Shown here in pieces: positions 17,790 to 25,819 of a DNA stretch of 64,000 nt. The stretch lies in assembly GCA_044226655.1 (NCBI GenBank), contig JBGAGO010000001.1, forward strand, positions 682,001 to 746,000, in the 5' to 3' direction. The position numbers and the translations under genes were made by a program. The DNA comes from JBEVOS01 sp044226655. GTDB taxonomy: Bacteria > Pseudomonadota > Alphaproteobacteria > Caulobacterales > Aquidulcibacteraceae. Under the pieces are notes generated by a model. That model worked only from the letters and a program-made list of their open reading frames with translations, did not search any database and was not told the DNA's origin. Each line of letters opens with the position of its first letter. Positions within the stretch are counted from its first letter, which is position 1.

Positions 17790-17922
17790 TTGCGCCTTGT
17801 CTGGCGGCCAGGTTCGGGCTGCGGGCCGGTTGACATGAACCGATGAACACGCTCCCGGTGGGGGGCGGCCGTTCGCGCGTCCGCATCTCAGAACGAACCC
17901 GTCAGGGTCAGATAGGGTGATT

Positions 17923-19359
17923 ATGGACGCTCAGGTAAAGCCCGCGCAGAGCAGCGCTCTTTCGACGCCGCTCGCGCTGCTGTTTTCATTTCCGCAATTC
18001 CCCCTTGGGGCGTTGAGCGTCGCCATCGCTGTCTATCTGCCGCGCCATTATGCGACGCATCTGGGCGTCGGCCTGGCCACGGTTGGCGCCGCGTTCACCA
18101 TCGTGCGCCTGATCGACATCGTGTTCGATCCGATGATCGGGCTCGTCATGGACAAGACGCGCACGGCCTGGGGACGCTATCGGCTCTGGCTGATCGCGGG
18201 CGCGCCCATCGTCGCCGGCGCCACTTATATGCTGTTCATGGCCGAGCGCGGCGCCGATCAGCTCTACCTGATCATATGGCTGCTGGCGCTCTATGCCGGC
18301 ACGTCGATCATCGCGCTCGCGCACTCGTCCTGGGCCGCAGTGATTGCGCCCAAATATGACGATCGTTCGCGCCTGTTCAGCTGGATCCAGGCCATCGGCG
18401 TCGTTGGCGCCACGGCGGTCCTCGTCGCGCCGGTCGTCCTGAGCGCGCAAGGCAATGGCGGCTCCTCGGTCGCCGCGATGGGCTGGCTCATCATCATCGC
18501 CGCGCCGATCTCGGTCCTGCTGGCGACGCTGCGCACGCGCGAGCCGATGGAAGCGCCGCCGCAACACGAACAATTCCGGCTGCGCGATTATCTCGAAATG
18601 GTCACCCAGCCCGCCATGGCGCGCATCATCGTGGCCGATTTCTGCTTGGCGATGGGGCCTGGCTGGATGTCGGCGCTCTACGTCTTCTTCTTCGTCGACT
18701 ATCTCAAATTCAGCGAGACAAGCGCGAACCTGCTGCTGCTCATCTACATCTTCGCCGGCATCATCGGCTCGATCGTGTTGGGCCGGCTGGCGACGCAATT
18801 CGGCAAGCACCGCACGCTGATGGGCGCCTCCACGCTTTATTCTCTTGGCCTGATCCTTCTGCCTTTGCTGCCGCGCGGCCAAATCGCCGAGACGGGCGTT
18901 CTGATGTTCGTGCTTGGCTCGGCGGCCGCCGGCTTCAGCCTGCTCACGCGCGCCATGGTCGCGGACGTGGGCGATCTCGTGCGCCTCGAACAGAACAAGC
19001 AGCGCGTGGGCCTGCTCTACGCCATGATCACCAGCACGCAGAAAGTCGCCGGCGCGCTCAGCATCGGCCTGACGTTCTCAGTGCTCGCCTGGGTCGGCTA
19101 CAAGGCGGACGAGGGCGTGGTCAACACGCAGCAGGCGATCGACGGGCTGTTCTGGGTCTATCTCATCGGGCCGGTCGTGTTCGTGATGCTCGGGGGCGCG
19201 TGCTTCTTCGGCTATACGCTCGATGAGAAGCGGCACGCCGAAATCCGGCGCGATCTCGAAGAACGCGACGCGCTGGTCGAAGAGGCGCCGATCATCGAGA
19301 GCCTGACCGGATCGCAAATGCTGCCGGACGTGCCGCCCAATCGGCCGCAACAAAGCTAG
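17923..19359 (+). CDS. MFS transporter, GPH family (second copy)
   Basis: A symporter of about 478 residues with about 12 TM segments. The hallmark after TM2 reads MDKTRTAWGRYRLW, the GPH signature. I prefer the ATG at 17923 because AGGG lies at suitable spacing; a GTG two codons earlier is possible. The C-terminal tail is hydrophilic and acidic. It is not a close copy of the transporter at 2091-3554. Its stop codon overlaps that of the convergent amidase gene in a shared CTAG, leaving no room for a terminator. Confidence 0.87.
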   Translation: MDAQVKPAQSSALSTPLALLFSFPQFPLGALSVAIAVYLPRHYATHLGVGLATVGAAFTIVRLIDIVFDPMIGLVMDKTRTAWGRYRLWLIAGAPIVAGATYMLFMAERGADQLYLIIWLLALYAGTSIIALAHSSWAAVIAPKYDDRSRLFSWIQAIGVVGATAVLVAPVVLSAQGNGGSSVAAMGWLIIIAAPISVLLATLRTREPMEAPPQHEQFRLRDYLEMVTQPAMARIIVADFCLAMGPGWMSALYVFFFVDYLKFSETSANLLLLIYIFAGIIGSIVLGRLATQFGKHRTLMGASTLYSLGLILLPLLPRGQIAETGVLMFVLGSAAAGFSLLTRAMVADVGDLVRLEQNKQRVGLLYAMITSTQKVAGALSIGLTFSVLAWVGYKADEGVVNTQQAIDGLFWVYLIGPVVFVMLGGACFFGYTLDEKRHAEIRRDLEERDALVEEAPIIESLTGSQMLPDVPPNRPQQS

Positions 19360-20960
19360 TGCGATTGCGGCGCGGGCCTTAGCGCGGCCGCGAAGGGCGC
19401 GTTGGCGGCGATCGTGGCCGCATAGGTCGGCGGGCGGCGCAGATACGTGCGCTGCTCATAGGCGTAGGCGAAAGACAGCAGCTTCGCTTCCGACCAGGCC
19501 GCGCCCATGAAGGAGAGCCCGACCGGCAGGCCGCCGACCTCGCCCATCGGCACGGTCACATGCGGATAGCCGGACACAGCCGAGAGCGTCGTCGCCCCGC
19601 CGAGGAAATGATCGCCGTTGACGACATCCGTCACCCAGGCGGCCGAGAGCGTGGGCGCGATCAGCGCGTCGGCGTGCGTCTCGCGCAGCAAGCGGTCGAT
19701 GCCTTCCGGGCCGGCGAGGCGCCGCGCCGTCTCGCGCGCGCGGAGATAGCCCGGATCGTCGAGGCCGTGCGTCGCGTCTGCCTTCTCGAACACGTCCTGG
19801 CCGAACAGCACGAGTTCAGCCGGCGTCTGCGTGTTGAAGCGGATGAGATCGGCGAGCGTGCGCGCGGTGACCGTGGGCGGCGTCGTGGCGAGATAGAGAT
19901 TGAGATCGGCGCGGAATTCGGTGAGCAGAATTGTGAGCTCGGCCGCATTGATTTCATCCATGTGCGGGAACGAGTCGATCTCGATGATTTCCGCGCCTGC
20001 CCCGCGCAACGCCGTGATGGCTTCCGCAAAGCGCGCATCGACGCCGGCATGATAGCCGGCCTGGAAGCGCAACACGCTGAAGCGCTTGCCTTGCAGCGCA
20101 TTCGCATCGAGGGCGGCGAGGTAATCGGCGCGATGTGCGTCGGCCTGCGCTGTCGCGGGATCTTCTGGATCGGAGCCGGCCATCACGGTGAGGAGGGCGG
20201 CGACATCGCGTACGCTGCGGCCCATGGGGCCGGCCGTATCCTGCGTGTGGCTGATCGGGATGATGAAACGGCGAGACACGAGCCCGACGGTCGGCTTGAT
20301 GCCGACGAGGCCGTTGACGGAGGCAGGGCAGGTAATGGAGCCGTCCGTCTCCGTGCCGATGGTCGCGGCGGCGAGGCTTGCGGCGGCCGCCGCGCCCGAG
20401 CCGGAGCTTGAGCCGCAGGCGTTGCGGTCGAGTGCATAGGGATTGCGCACCAGCCCGCCAACCGCGCTCCAGCCGCTGATTGAGGCGCCCGATCGGAAAT
20501 TGGCCCATTCCGAGAGATTGGTTTTGCCAAGGATGATGACGCCCGCTTCGCGCAGCCGCGCGACCAAAGGCGCATCGCGGCGCGTGATGTTGTCGGCCAG
20601 CGCGAGCGAGCCGCCGGTCGTCGCCATTGGATCGGCGGTTTCGATGTTGTCTTTGAGCAGAATTGGAACGCCATGCAGCGGCCCGCGCACATGGCCGGCG
20701 CGGCGCTCCGCATCGAGCGCGCGCGCGATCGAGAGCGCATCTGGGTTGGTGACGATGACGCTCTGCAAGGTCGGGCCTGCGCGGTCGATCGTCTCGATGC
20801 GCTGCAGGTAGGCCTGCACGAGCGCTTCGGACGTGACGGCGCCGGAGCTCAGATCCGCCTGCAAATCGGCGATGGATTTTTCGGTCACATCATAAGACGG
20901 CATGCGCGCACACGCGGCCAAGCACGCGCAGAGCCAGATGATGAGCGCTGCACGCAGCAT
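19356..20960 (-). CDS. lipoprotein amidase (amidase signature family)
   Basis: A 534-residue amidase signature enzyme hydrolysing an amide to acid and ammonia or amine. The Ser-cisSer-Lys triad is visible: Lys103 in ILLKDNIE, a cis-Ser in CGSSSGSG (182-189) and nucleophile Ser208 in TETDGSITCPAS. Unlike cytoplasmic GatA, it has a signal peptide with lipobox LAAC (14-17), so it is probably anchored by Cys17 and acts in the periplasm or at the outer membrane. A GGGGGCGG site precedes the ATG. The crotonase lies upstream on the same strand, 21 bp away, so the two are likely cotranscribed. Confidence 0.9.
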   Translation of the reverse strand: MLRAALIIWLCACLAACARMPSYDVTEKSIADLQADLSSGAVTSEALVQAYLQRIETIDRAGPTLQSVIVTNPDALSIARALDAERRAGHVRGPLHGVPILLKDNIETADPMATTGGSLALADNITRRDAPLVARLREAGVIILGKTNLSEWANFRSGASISGWSAVGGLVRNPYALDRNACGSSSGSGAAAAASLAAATIGTETDGSITCPASVNGLVGIKPTVGLVSRRFIIPISHTQDTAGPMGRSVRDVAALLTVMAGSDPEDPATAQADAHRADYLAALDANALQGKRFSVLRFQAGYHAGVDARFAEAITALRGAGAEIIEIDSFPHMDEINAAELTILLTEFRADLNLYLATTPPTVTARTLADLIRFNTQTPAELVLFGQDVFEKADATHGLDDPGYLRARETARRLAGPEGIDRLLRETHADALIAPTLSAAWVTDVVNGDHFLGGATTLSAVSGYPHVTVPMGEVGGLPVGLSFMGAAWSEAKLLSFAYAYEQRTYLRRPPTYAATIAANAPFAAALRPAPQSH

Positions 20961-20981
20961 GTCCGCCCCCGGATATCTTGA

Positions 20982-21788
20982 TCAATCGGCGTAATTGGCT
21001 TCGCGCTTCTGCATGTTCGACATCACCGCCTCGACCTGGTTCGGCGAGCCGATGAGGGCGACCTGTTCCTTGGTTTCCTGCAGCAGGATTTCCTTCTGAT
21101 CGCCATCGCCCATCAAATTGAGCAGGCGCTTGGCGCCGCGCACGGCGTGCGGGTTCTTGCCGGCGATCTCCTTAGCCAGCGCCAGCGCGTCGCCGCGCGG
21201 ATCGGTCGTCACGCGTGTGGCGAGGCCGAGCGCAAGCGCTTCTTCGCCGGAGAAGACGCGGCCGGTGAAGGTGAGTTCGCGCGCGATGTCGTCACGCACC
21301 AGGCCGCGCAACAGCGCGATGCCGGCCATATCCGGCACCAGGCCCCATTTGATTTCGAGCACGGCCAGGCGTGCATCGGGCGCGACGTAGCGGATGTCGG
21401 CGCCGAGTGCGAGCTGAAAGCCGCCGCCGAAGGCCACGCCATGCACGGCCGCGATCACGGGCACCGGAATCTCATGCCACACCATAACGGCGTGCTGCGC
21501 GCGGTTGGAGCCGCCCTCCGTGCGCTTGGGCGTATCGAGACCGGAATTGGAGCCGCGCCGCTCGCCCGAGGCCATTTTCGCGAAATTGCCCATGTCGAGC
21601 CCGGCGCAGAAGGCGCGGCCCTCGCCGGAGAGCACGACGGCGCGCAGGCCCTTCTCTGTCTTTAGCCGCTCACCAGTTGCAATCAGCGCTTCGAACATCG
21701 CGTCGTCGAGCGCGTTCATCTTGTCGGTCCGCACCAGCCGCACATCGGCGACGCCGCCCGTGATCTCGACCTTGATCCGCTCTTCCAT
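20982..21788 (-). CDS. crotonase/enoyl-CoA hydratase-family protein (variant active site)
   Basis: A 268-residue crotonase-fold CoA enzyme. Oxyanion-hole segments are present (AFCAGLD near 59-65 and HGVAFGGG near 116-123). In typical hydratases two glutamates 20 residues apart do catalysis. Here the first position is Gln125 (GGGFQLA) and the second is Glu145 (LEIKWGLVPD), so simple hydration of enoyl-CoA is doubtful and an isomerase or hydrolase role is possible. It is upstream of the lipoprotein amidase on the same strand. A GGGAG ribosome site precedes the ATG. Confidence 0.85.
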   Translation of the reverse strand: MEERIKVEITGGVADVRLVRTDKMNALDDAMFEALIATGERLKTEKGLRAVVLSGEGRAFCAGLDMGNFAKMASGERRGSNSGLDTPKRTEGGSNRAQHAVMVWHEIPVPVIAAVHGVAFGGGFQLALGADIRYVAPDARLAVLEIKWGLVPDMAGIALLRGLVRDDIARELTFTGRVFSGEEALALGLATRVTTDPRGDALALAKEIAGKNPHAVRGAKRLLNLMGDGDQKEILLQETKEQVALIGSPNQVEAVMSNMQKREANYAD

Positions 21789-21876
21789 GGCTGTCTCCCT
21801 GTCCGCCGACTGTCGCGCGGGGCAGGGTTTTTGGCAACGCTGGCGTCGCGGGACCCCGTTGCAGTTTGAGCGCCCT

Positions 21877-22018
21877 CCCTCCCCTTGATGGGGAGGGTGT
21901 CATCGCGCAGCGATGACGGGTGGGGTGGATGCGCAAATATTTCAGAACACGGCGCCGCCACCCCCTCAGTCAGCCTACGCAACAGCTTCGGCTGACAGCT
22001 CCCCCATCGAGGGGGAGC
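21877..22018. repeat. four-hairpin intergenic element, copy A
   Basis: In the 263-bp gap between the crotonase and LD-carboxypeptidase genes. There are four perfect hairpins in order: CCCTCCCC-ttgat-GGGGAGGG (21877-21897), GTCATCG-n5-CGATGAC (21899-21917), GTCAGCC-n14-GGCTGAC (21969-21996) and GCTCCCCC-atcga-GGGGGAGC (21998-22018). Between hairpins 2 and 3, GGGTGGGGTGG faces CCACCCCCTC, making the whole a nested quasi-palindrome. Copy B at 24348-24479 has the same layout with different stems. Confidence 0.8.
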
Positions 22019-22051
22019 AGGGTGGCTCGCTCTGATCGTTGCTTCTGGCGA

Positions 22052-22879
22052 TTAGGCGCGCACGCCGAACGGCACGACCTTGTTGGCGATGTCGTGGCCG
22101 ATATCGGCGCGGCCGAGATAGGGGATGCCGGCGCGCGCGCACCAGAACCGCATCACCTCTTCATCGGTCAGGCCGAATTCGGGATCGTTGCGCGGGATGG
22201 CGTCGCAGCGGCCGAGCTTGATGCCCGCGACTTTGCGGATGTTGGGGTTGCTCGTGATGTGAAACAGCGAACGGTCGATCCGGTACATATATTCGCCGGT
22301 TTCTTCGAGCAGCAGCACATGGCCGGCGAGATCGGGCTCGAGCGGCGTCGCCAGCATAAGCGAGAGGATCGTGATGTTGAACGCGGCGTGCCGGGCGCCG
22401 GGCTGAAGGCCGGGCTCGATCGCATCGGGCGCGCCCTCGACCAGATAGCGCAGGCCGCGCGCCACGGCTTCCGCGCCGTTCTCGCGCTTGATGTCGGCCG
22501 GCATCGGCCCGTGCGCGACGCGGCCATAGCCGTGCTTGTAGAGGCCCGCGAGCAGCGAGCCCGCATCGCTGTAGCCGAGATAGGCCTTCTCGCGCGCCGG
22601 CGCCTTGAGGCCCGCGAGCACAGCCTCGGCCATGCGGCATGAGCCATAGCCGCCGCGCGCGAACCACACGGCGTCGTAGGTCGGATCGTTGGCGAGCTCG
22701 ATGAAGGCGGCGGCGCGCGCCGCATCGTCGCCGGCGAAATGACCCGCCTCCAGAAAGCACTGCGGATGGAACGTGAGCGCGCATTGCGTGGGATAGAGGC
22801 GCTGGGCGAGGGCGGCGACGGCGTCGGCCTCCTGCGGGGCGAGGCGGCCGCTCGGCGCGGCGATGCCGATTCGTTTCAT
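22052..22879 (-). CDS. ldcA: LD-carboxypeptidase (peptidase S66, LdcA family)
   Basis: A 275-residue S66 serine peptidase, normally cytoplasmic, removing the terminal D-Ala from murein tetrapeptides during peptidoglycan recycling. The nucleophile motif GYSD places Ser104. LLLEETGEYMYRIDR carries the glutamate and the C-terminal half has the SLFH region. The start at 22879 gives MKRIGIAAPSG, the family's usual N-terminus; the frame is open about 22 codons further upstream without family match. It diverges from the Mur ligase gene 52 bp away, whose product would use the tripeptide it generates. The gene symbol is by family. Confidence 0.88.
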   Translation of the reverse strand: MKRIGIAAPSGRLAPQEADAVAALAQRLYPTQCALTFHPQCFLEAGHFAGDDAARAAAFIELANDPTYDAVWFARGGYGSCRMAEAVLAGLKAPAREKAYLGYSDAGSLLAGLYKHGYGRVAHGPMPADIKRENGAEAVARGLRYLVEGAPDAIEPGLQPGARHAAFNITILSLMLATPLEPDLAGHVLLLEETGEYMYRIDRSLFHITSNPNIRKVAGIKLGRCDAIPRNDPEFGLTDEEVMRFWCARAGIPYLGRADIGHDIANKVVPFGVRA

Positions 22880-22931
22880 GTGCTTGCGCGCCCTTTCTTC
22901 TCCAGCGCGACACGCCTTATAGCTGGCCCGC

Positions 22932-24329
22932 ATGAGCCGCGACACGTCCTATTTCTTTTGCGGCGTCGGCGGCAGCGGCATGCTGCCTCTGGCGCTGATC
23001 CTCAAAGGCCGCGGCTTCGCCGTCGAAGGTTCGGACCGGTCGCTGGATCAGGGCCGCACAGCCGCGAAATTCGAGTTCCTGCGCAAGCACGGCGTGACGC
23101 TTTATCCGCAGGACGGTTCGGGCGTGACGCGGCCTGAGCAGATCGTGGTGGCTTCGGCAGCGGTGGAAGAAACCGTGCCGGACGTGCAGGCCGCGCGCCG
23201 CGTGGGCGCGCCGCTCATCACGCGCGCGCAATTGCTGGCGCAGCTGTTCAATGCGGCGGGGCAATCGATCGCTGTCGGCGGCACCAGCGGCAAGTCGACG
23301 ACGACAGGCATGATCGCTTGGATTCTCTTCAAGGCGGGCCGCGATCCCACCGTGATGAACGGCGCCGTGATGAAGAATTTCATCGGCGCGGATATGCCTT
23401 TCGCCAGCGCGATCGTGGGCAAGGCGGACGTGTTCGTGAGCGAGGTGGATGAAAGCGACGGCTCGATCGCGCTTTATGCGCCGCGCATCGCCGTGCTCAA
23501 CAATGTCGCGCTCGATCATAAGAGCATGGAGGAACTGCGCGCGCTGTTCGGCGATTTTCTCGCCAAGGCGCAGCACGCCGTCATCAATCTCGACAATGCC
23601 GAAACCGCGGCGCTGGCGTCCAGGCTCTCCATGGAGCGCGTGATCGCCTATTCGCTCGCTAATCCGCGGGCCCATTTGCGCGCCGACGAGATCAAACCCG
23701 CGATCGACGGCATTTGCTTCACAGTCGTGGAGCGCGCCACGAATGGGCGCGCTGCAGTGAAGCTCAAGACGCCGGGCCGGCACAATGTCTCGAACGCGCT
23801 GGCCGCCATTGGCGTGGCGCGTGCGATGGGCGTCAGCCTTGCGGAAGCGGCCCAGGCGCTTGGCTCCTTCGACGGCATCAAGCGGCGGCTGGAGTTTGTG
23901 GGCGATATGCGGGGCGTGGGCGTTTACGACGATTTCGCGCACAATCCAGATAAGATCACCGCGACGCTGGAGACGCTGCACGCGTTTCCCGGCCGTCTTC
24001 TCGTGATGTTCCAGCCGCACGGCTATGGACCGTTGAAGCTGATGCGCGGCGCGTTTGCGGACATGTTCGCAACGCAGCTCGCGCCGGACGATGTGCTCCT
24101 GATGCCGGAGCCGGTCTATTTCGGCGGCACGGTCGATCGCAGCGTGACCAGCGCCATGCTCGCCGCCGACATCGCCGCGCGTGGCCGCTGCGCCGAAGCG
24201 CTGCCGAACCGCGCTGCCTGCGGCGTGCGCCTGCGCGAGCTTGCCAAAGCCGGCGACCGCATCATCGTCATGGGCGCGCGCGACGATACGCTCTCGGAAT
24301 TCGCGGCGGAATTGCTCGAGACGTTGTAG
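22932..24329 (+). CDS. Mur ligase family protein (Mpl/MurC-like)
   Basis: A 465-residue ATP-dependent Mur ligase with three domains. The N-terminal UDP-binding glycine motif GVGGSGM is at 11-17. The P-loop GGTSGKSTTT is at 116-125, where the usual sequence is GTHGKTTT. EVDESDGS follows, then the central RHNVSNALAA and the C-terminal DDFAHNP. Mpl ligates recycled tripeptide to UDP-MurNAc and MurC adds L-Ala. I favour Mpl because the divergent neighbour is an LD-carboxypeptidase and because an essential murC would be expected in the dcw cluster, but this is inference. A four-hairpin element follows the stop. Confidence 0.8.
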   Translation: MSRDTSYFFCGVGGSGMLPLALILKGRGFAVEGSDRSLDQGRTAAKFEFLRKHGVTLYPQDGSGVTRPEQIVVASAAVEETVPDVQAARRVGAPLITRAQLLAQLFNAAGQSIAVGGTSGKSTTTGMIAWILFKAGRDPTVMNGAVMKNFIGADMPFASAIVGKADVFVSEVDESDGSIALYAPRIAVLNNVALDHKSMEELRALFGDFLAKAQHAVINLDNAETAALASRLSMERVIAYSLANPRAHLRADEIKPAIDGICFTVVERATNGRAAVKLKTPGRHNVSNALAAIGVARAMGVSLAEAAQALGSFDGIKRRLEFVGDMRGVGVYDDFAHNPDKITATLETLHAFPGRLLVMFQPHGYGPLKLMRGAFADMFATQLAPDDVLLMPEPVYFGGTVDRSVTSAMLAADIAARGRCAEALPNRAACGVRLRELAKAGDRIIVMGARDDTLSEFAAELLETL

Positions 24330-24347
24330 CGCAGCGCTTGCCGACCT

Positions 24348-24479
24348 CCTTCCCCTGGATGGGGAAGGTGGCGCGAAGCGCCGGATGGGGTGGCGGCGCA
24401 TCGTTCTGCACTGTCGCGCCACCACCCCACCCCCGCCCCGGATCAAGTCCGGGGCGGACCCTCCCCATCAAGGGGAGGG
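24348..24479. repeat. four-hairpin intergenic element, copy B
   Basis: Between the convergent Mur ligase and amidohydrolase genes. Hairpins: CCTTCCCC-tggat-GGGGAAGG (24348-24368), GGCGC-gaa-GCGCC (24370-24382), a 10-bp stem CCGCCCCGGA/TCCGGGGCGG with loop tcaag (24433-24457) and CCCTCCCC-atcaa-GGGGAGGG (24459-24479). The middle again has GGATGGGGTGG facing CCACCACCCCACC. It has the same architecture as copy A and may serve as a two-way terminator here. Confidence 0.8.
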
Positions 24480-24500
24480 AGGGCGCGCTGTGTTTGCCTG

Positions 24501-25691
24501 TTACGCCGCGCTCACCAGTTTCGGCCTGCGCAAATCCGCCGCCAAACCTTCGCCCATCAGGTCGATGAAATTATCGCAGTAGAAGCGTTCGATCGCGCGC
24601 GGGGTGCTCTCGGCCAGGGATTCGTTGAAGCGTTTGAGCGGATTGCGGCCGCCTTCGACGTGTGGGAAATCGGAGGAGAACAGCGCCACCTCCTCGCCCG
24701 CATTGGCGATTAGCCAGCCGGCGTCTTCATGCGGATAGGGCGTGACGCGCACTTGCCGGCGCACGATCTCGCTCGGCCGCGCCGACAATTTCTGCAGCCG
24801 CTCTTCGTTCTTGATGAAGGCGTGCGCGGCGGAATCCATCGACCGCATCCAGCCGGGCGCCCAGGACGCGCCTAATTCGATCGCGCCGAATTTGAGCCGC
24901 GGAAAGCGATCCATCACGCCGTCGAAAATCATCGTCGCCAGCGTCTGCATCGCCGAATTCGGGATCGGCATGTAGGAGACCGACGTGAAGTTATCGTCGC
25001 CGCCGTGGAAATCCTTCACCGGCGGCAGGCCGTTCTCCTTGTAGACGGGCGCGAGTTTCTCTTCGCCGCCGACATGGAAGAGGATCGGCACGCCGGCTTC
25101 CTGCGCGATCGTCCAGACGGGATCGAGCGCCACATGGCTGTGCGCGTGATGCTGCGGCGGGCGCGATGGAACCAGCAGCGCCTTTAAGCCAAGATCGAGC
25201 GCTTCCTTCGCCGCCGCCTTCGCGCGATCGAAATCTTCAAGCGGCACATAGCCCGTGCCGAGCAGGCGCCGATCGACGCTGCAGAAATCGGCCATCATGC
25301 GGTTGTGCGCGCTGGCCGCGGCGTAGCACAGCTCCAGATCGTCGCCCTGATCGAGCCCGAAATTGCCGAGGCAGAAGGTCGTGAAGACGAGCTGGCTGGT
25401 GAAGCCGAGCAGATCGATCGCGTGCGGGCGATCGGCGCGGATAAAGGCGCCGTGCGCCTCGTAATTCTTGCGCAGCATCACATTGGCGTCGACGCCGGCG
25501 CGGAACCCGGCCTCGTCGTGTTGGGCGCGCGCCTTCTCGGCCCAGCCGGCGCGGCCGCGCTTGGCCTTATAGATCGGCAGCGCATGATAGCGCGCCAGCA
25601 GCGCGGCCGTGAAATAGGGATCGAGACAATCCGGCAATTCCATCAGGTGGGAATCGGCGTCGTGGACGATCCGGTTCTCGATATAGGGCAT
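24501..25691 (-). CDS. amidohydrolase, TIM-barrel (COG2159, ACMSD-like)
   Basis: A 396-residue metal-dependent hydrolase or decarboxylase of the amidohydrolase-2 family. It opens with DADSHLME (residues about 11-18), the usual metal-binding start, has FHVGGEE mid-protein and ends with FSSDFPHVEGGRNPLKRF, where the Asp is the conserved active-site acid. The start at 25691 is chosen because AGGAAAC precedes it and MPYIENRIVHDADSH is the expected N-terminus; the open frame upstream has no family match. It diverges from the SDR/acyl-CoA synthetase operon, so the three may share a lipid or aromatic degradation pathway (inference). Confidence 0.87.
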   Translation of the reverse strand: MPYIENRIVHDADSHLMELPDCLDPYFTAALLARYHALPIYKAKRGRAGWAEKARAQHDEAGFRAGVDANVMLRKNYEAHGAFIRADRPHAIDLLGFTSQLVFTTFCLGNFGLDQGDDLELCYAAASAHNRMMADFCSVDRRLLGTGYVPLEDFDRAKAAAKEALDLGLKALLVPSRPPQHHAHSHVALDPVWTIAQEAGVPILFHVGGEEKLAPVYKENGLPPVKDFHGGDDNFTSVSYMPIPNSAMQTLATMIFDGVMDRFPRLKFGAIELGASWAPGWMRSMDSAAHAFIKNEERLQKLSARPSEIVRRQVRVTPYPHEDAGWLIANAGEEVALFSSDFPHVEGGRNPLKRFNESLAESTPRAIERFYCDNFIDLMGEGLAADLRRPKLVSAA

Positions 25692-25819
25692 CGGCGTTTC
25701 CTCTGGTTTTCGCCATTGTCGCCCCTGCTTTCCCCGGCGCAAGCCCCTTTGCGAAATCGGGTATGGTCGTGCGAAACTGGGCCTAACAAGAAACATCAAC
25801 GAACAAGGGAGGAGCTCCA

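Noticed and set aside
19356..20960. gatA (Glu-tRNA amidotransferase subunit)
   Set aside because: It has the amidase signature but also a lipoprotein signal peptide, and no gatB or gatC lies nearby.
21868..22027. CRISPR-like repeat cluster
   Set aside because: The C/G-rich stems are inverted repeats in one nested structure, not regularly spaced direct repeats with unique spacers, and there are no cas genes nearby.
22932..24329. Plain murC
   Set aside because: The P-loop departs from the usual MurC pattern, there are no dcw-cluster neighbours and the adjacent gene is an LD-carboxypeptidase, so I prefer an Mpl-like role. MurC is not excluded.
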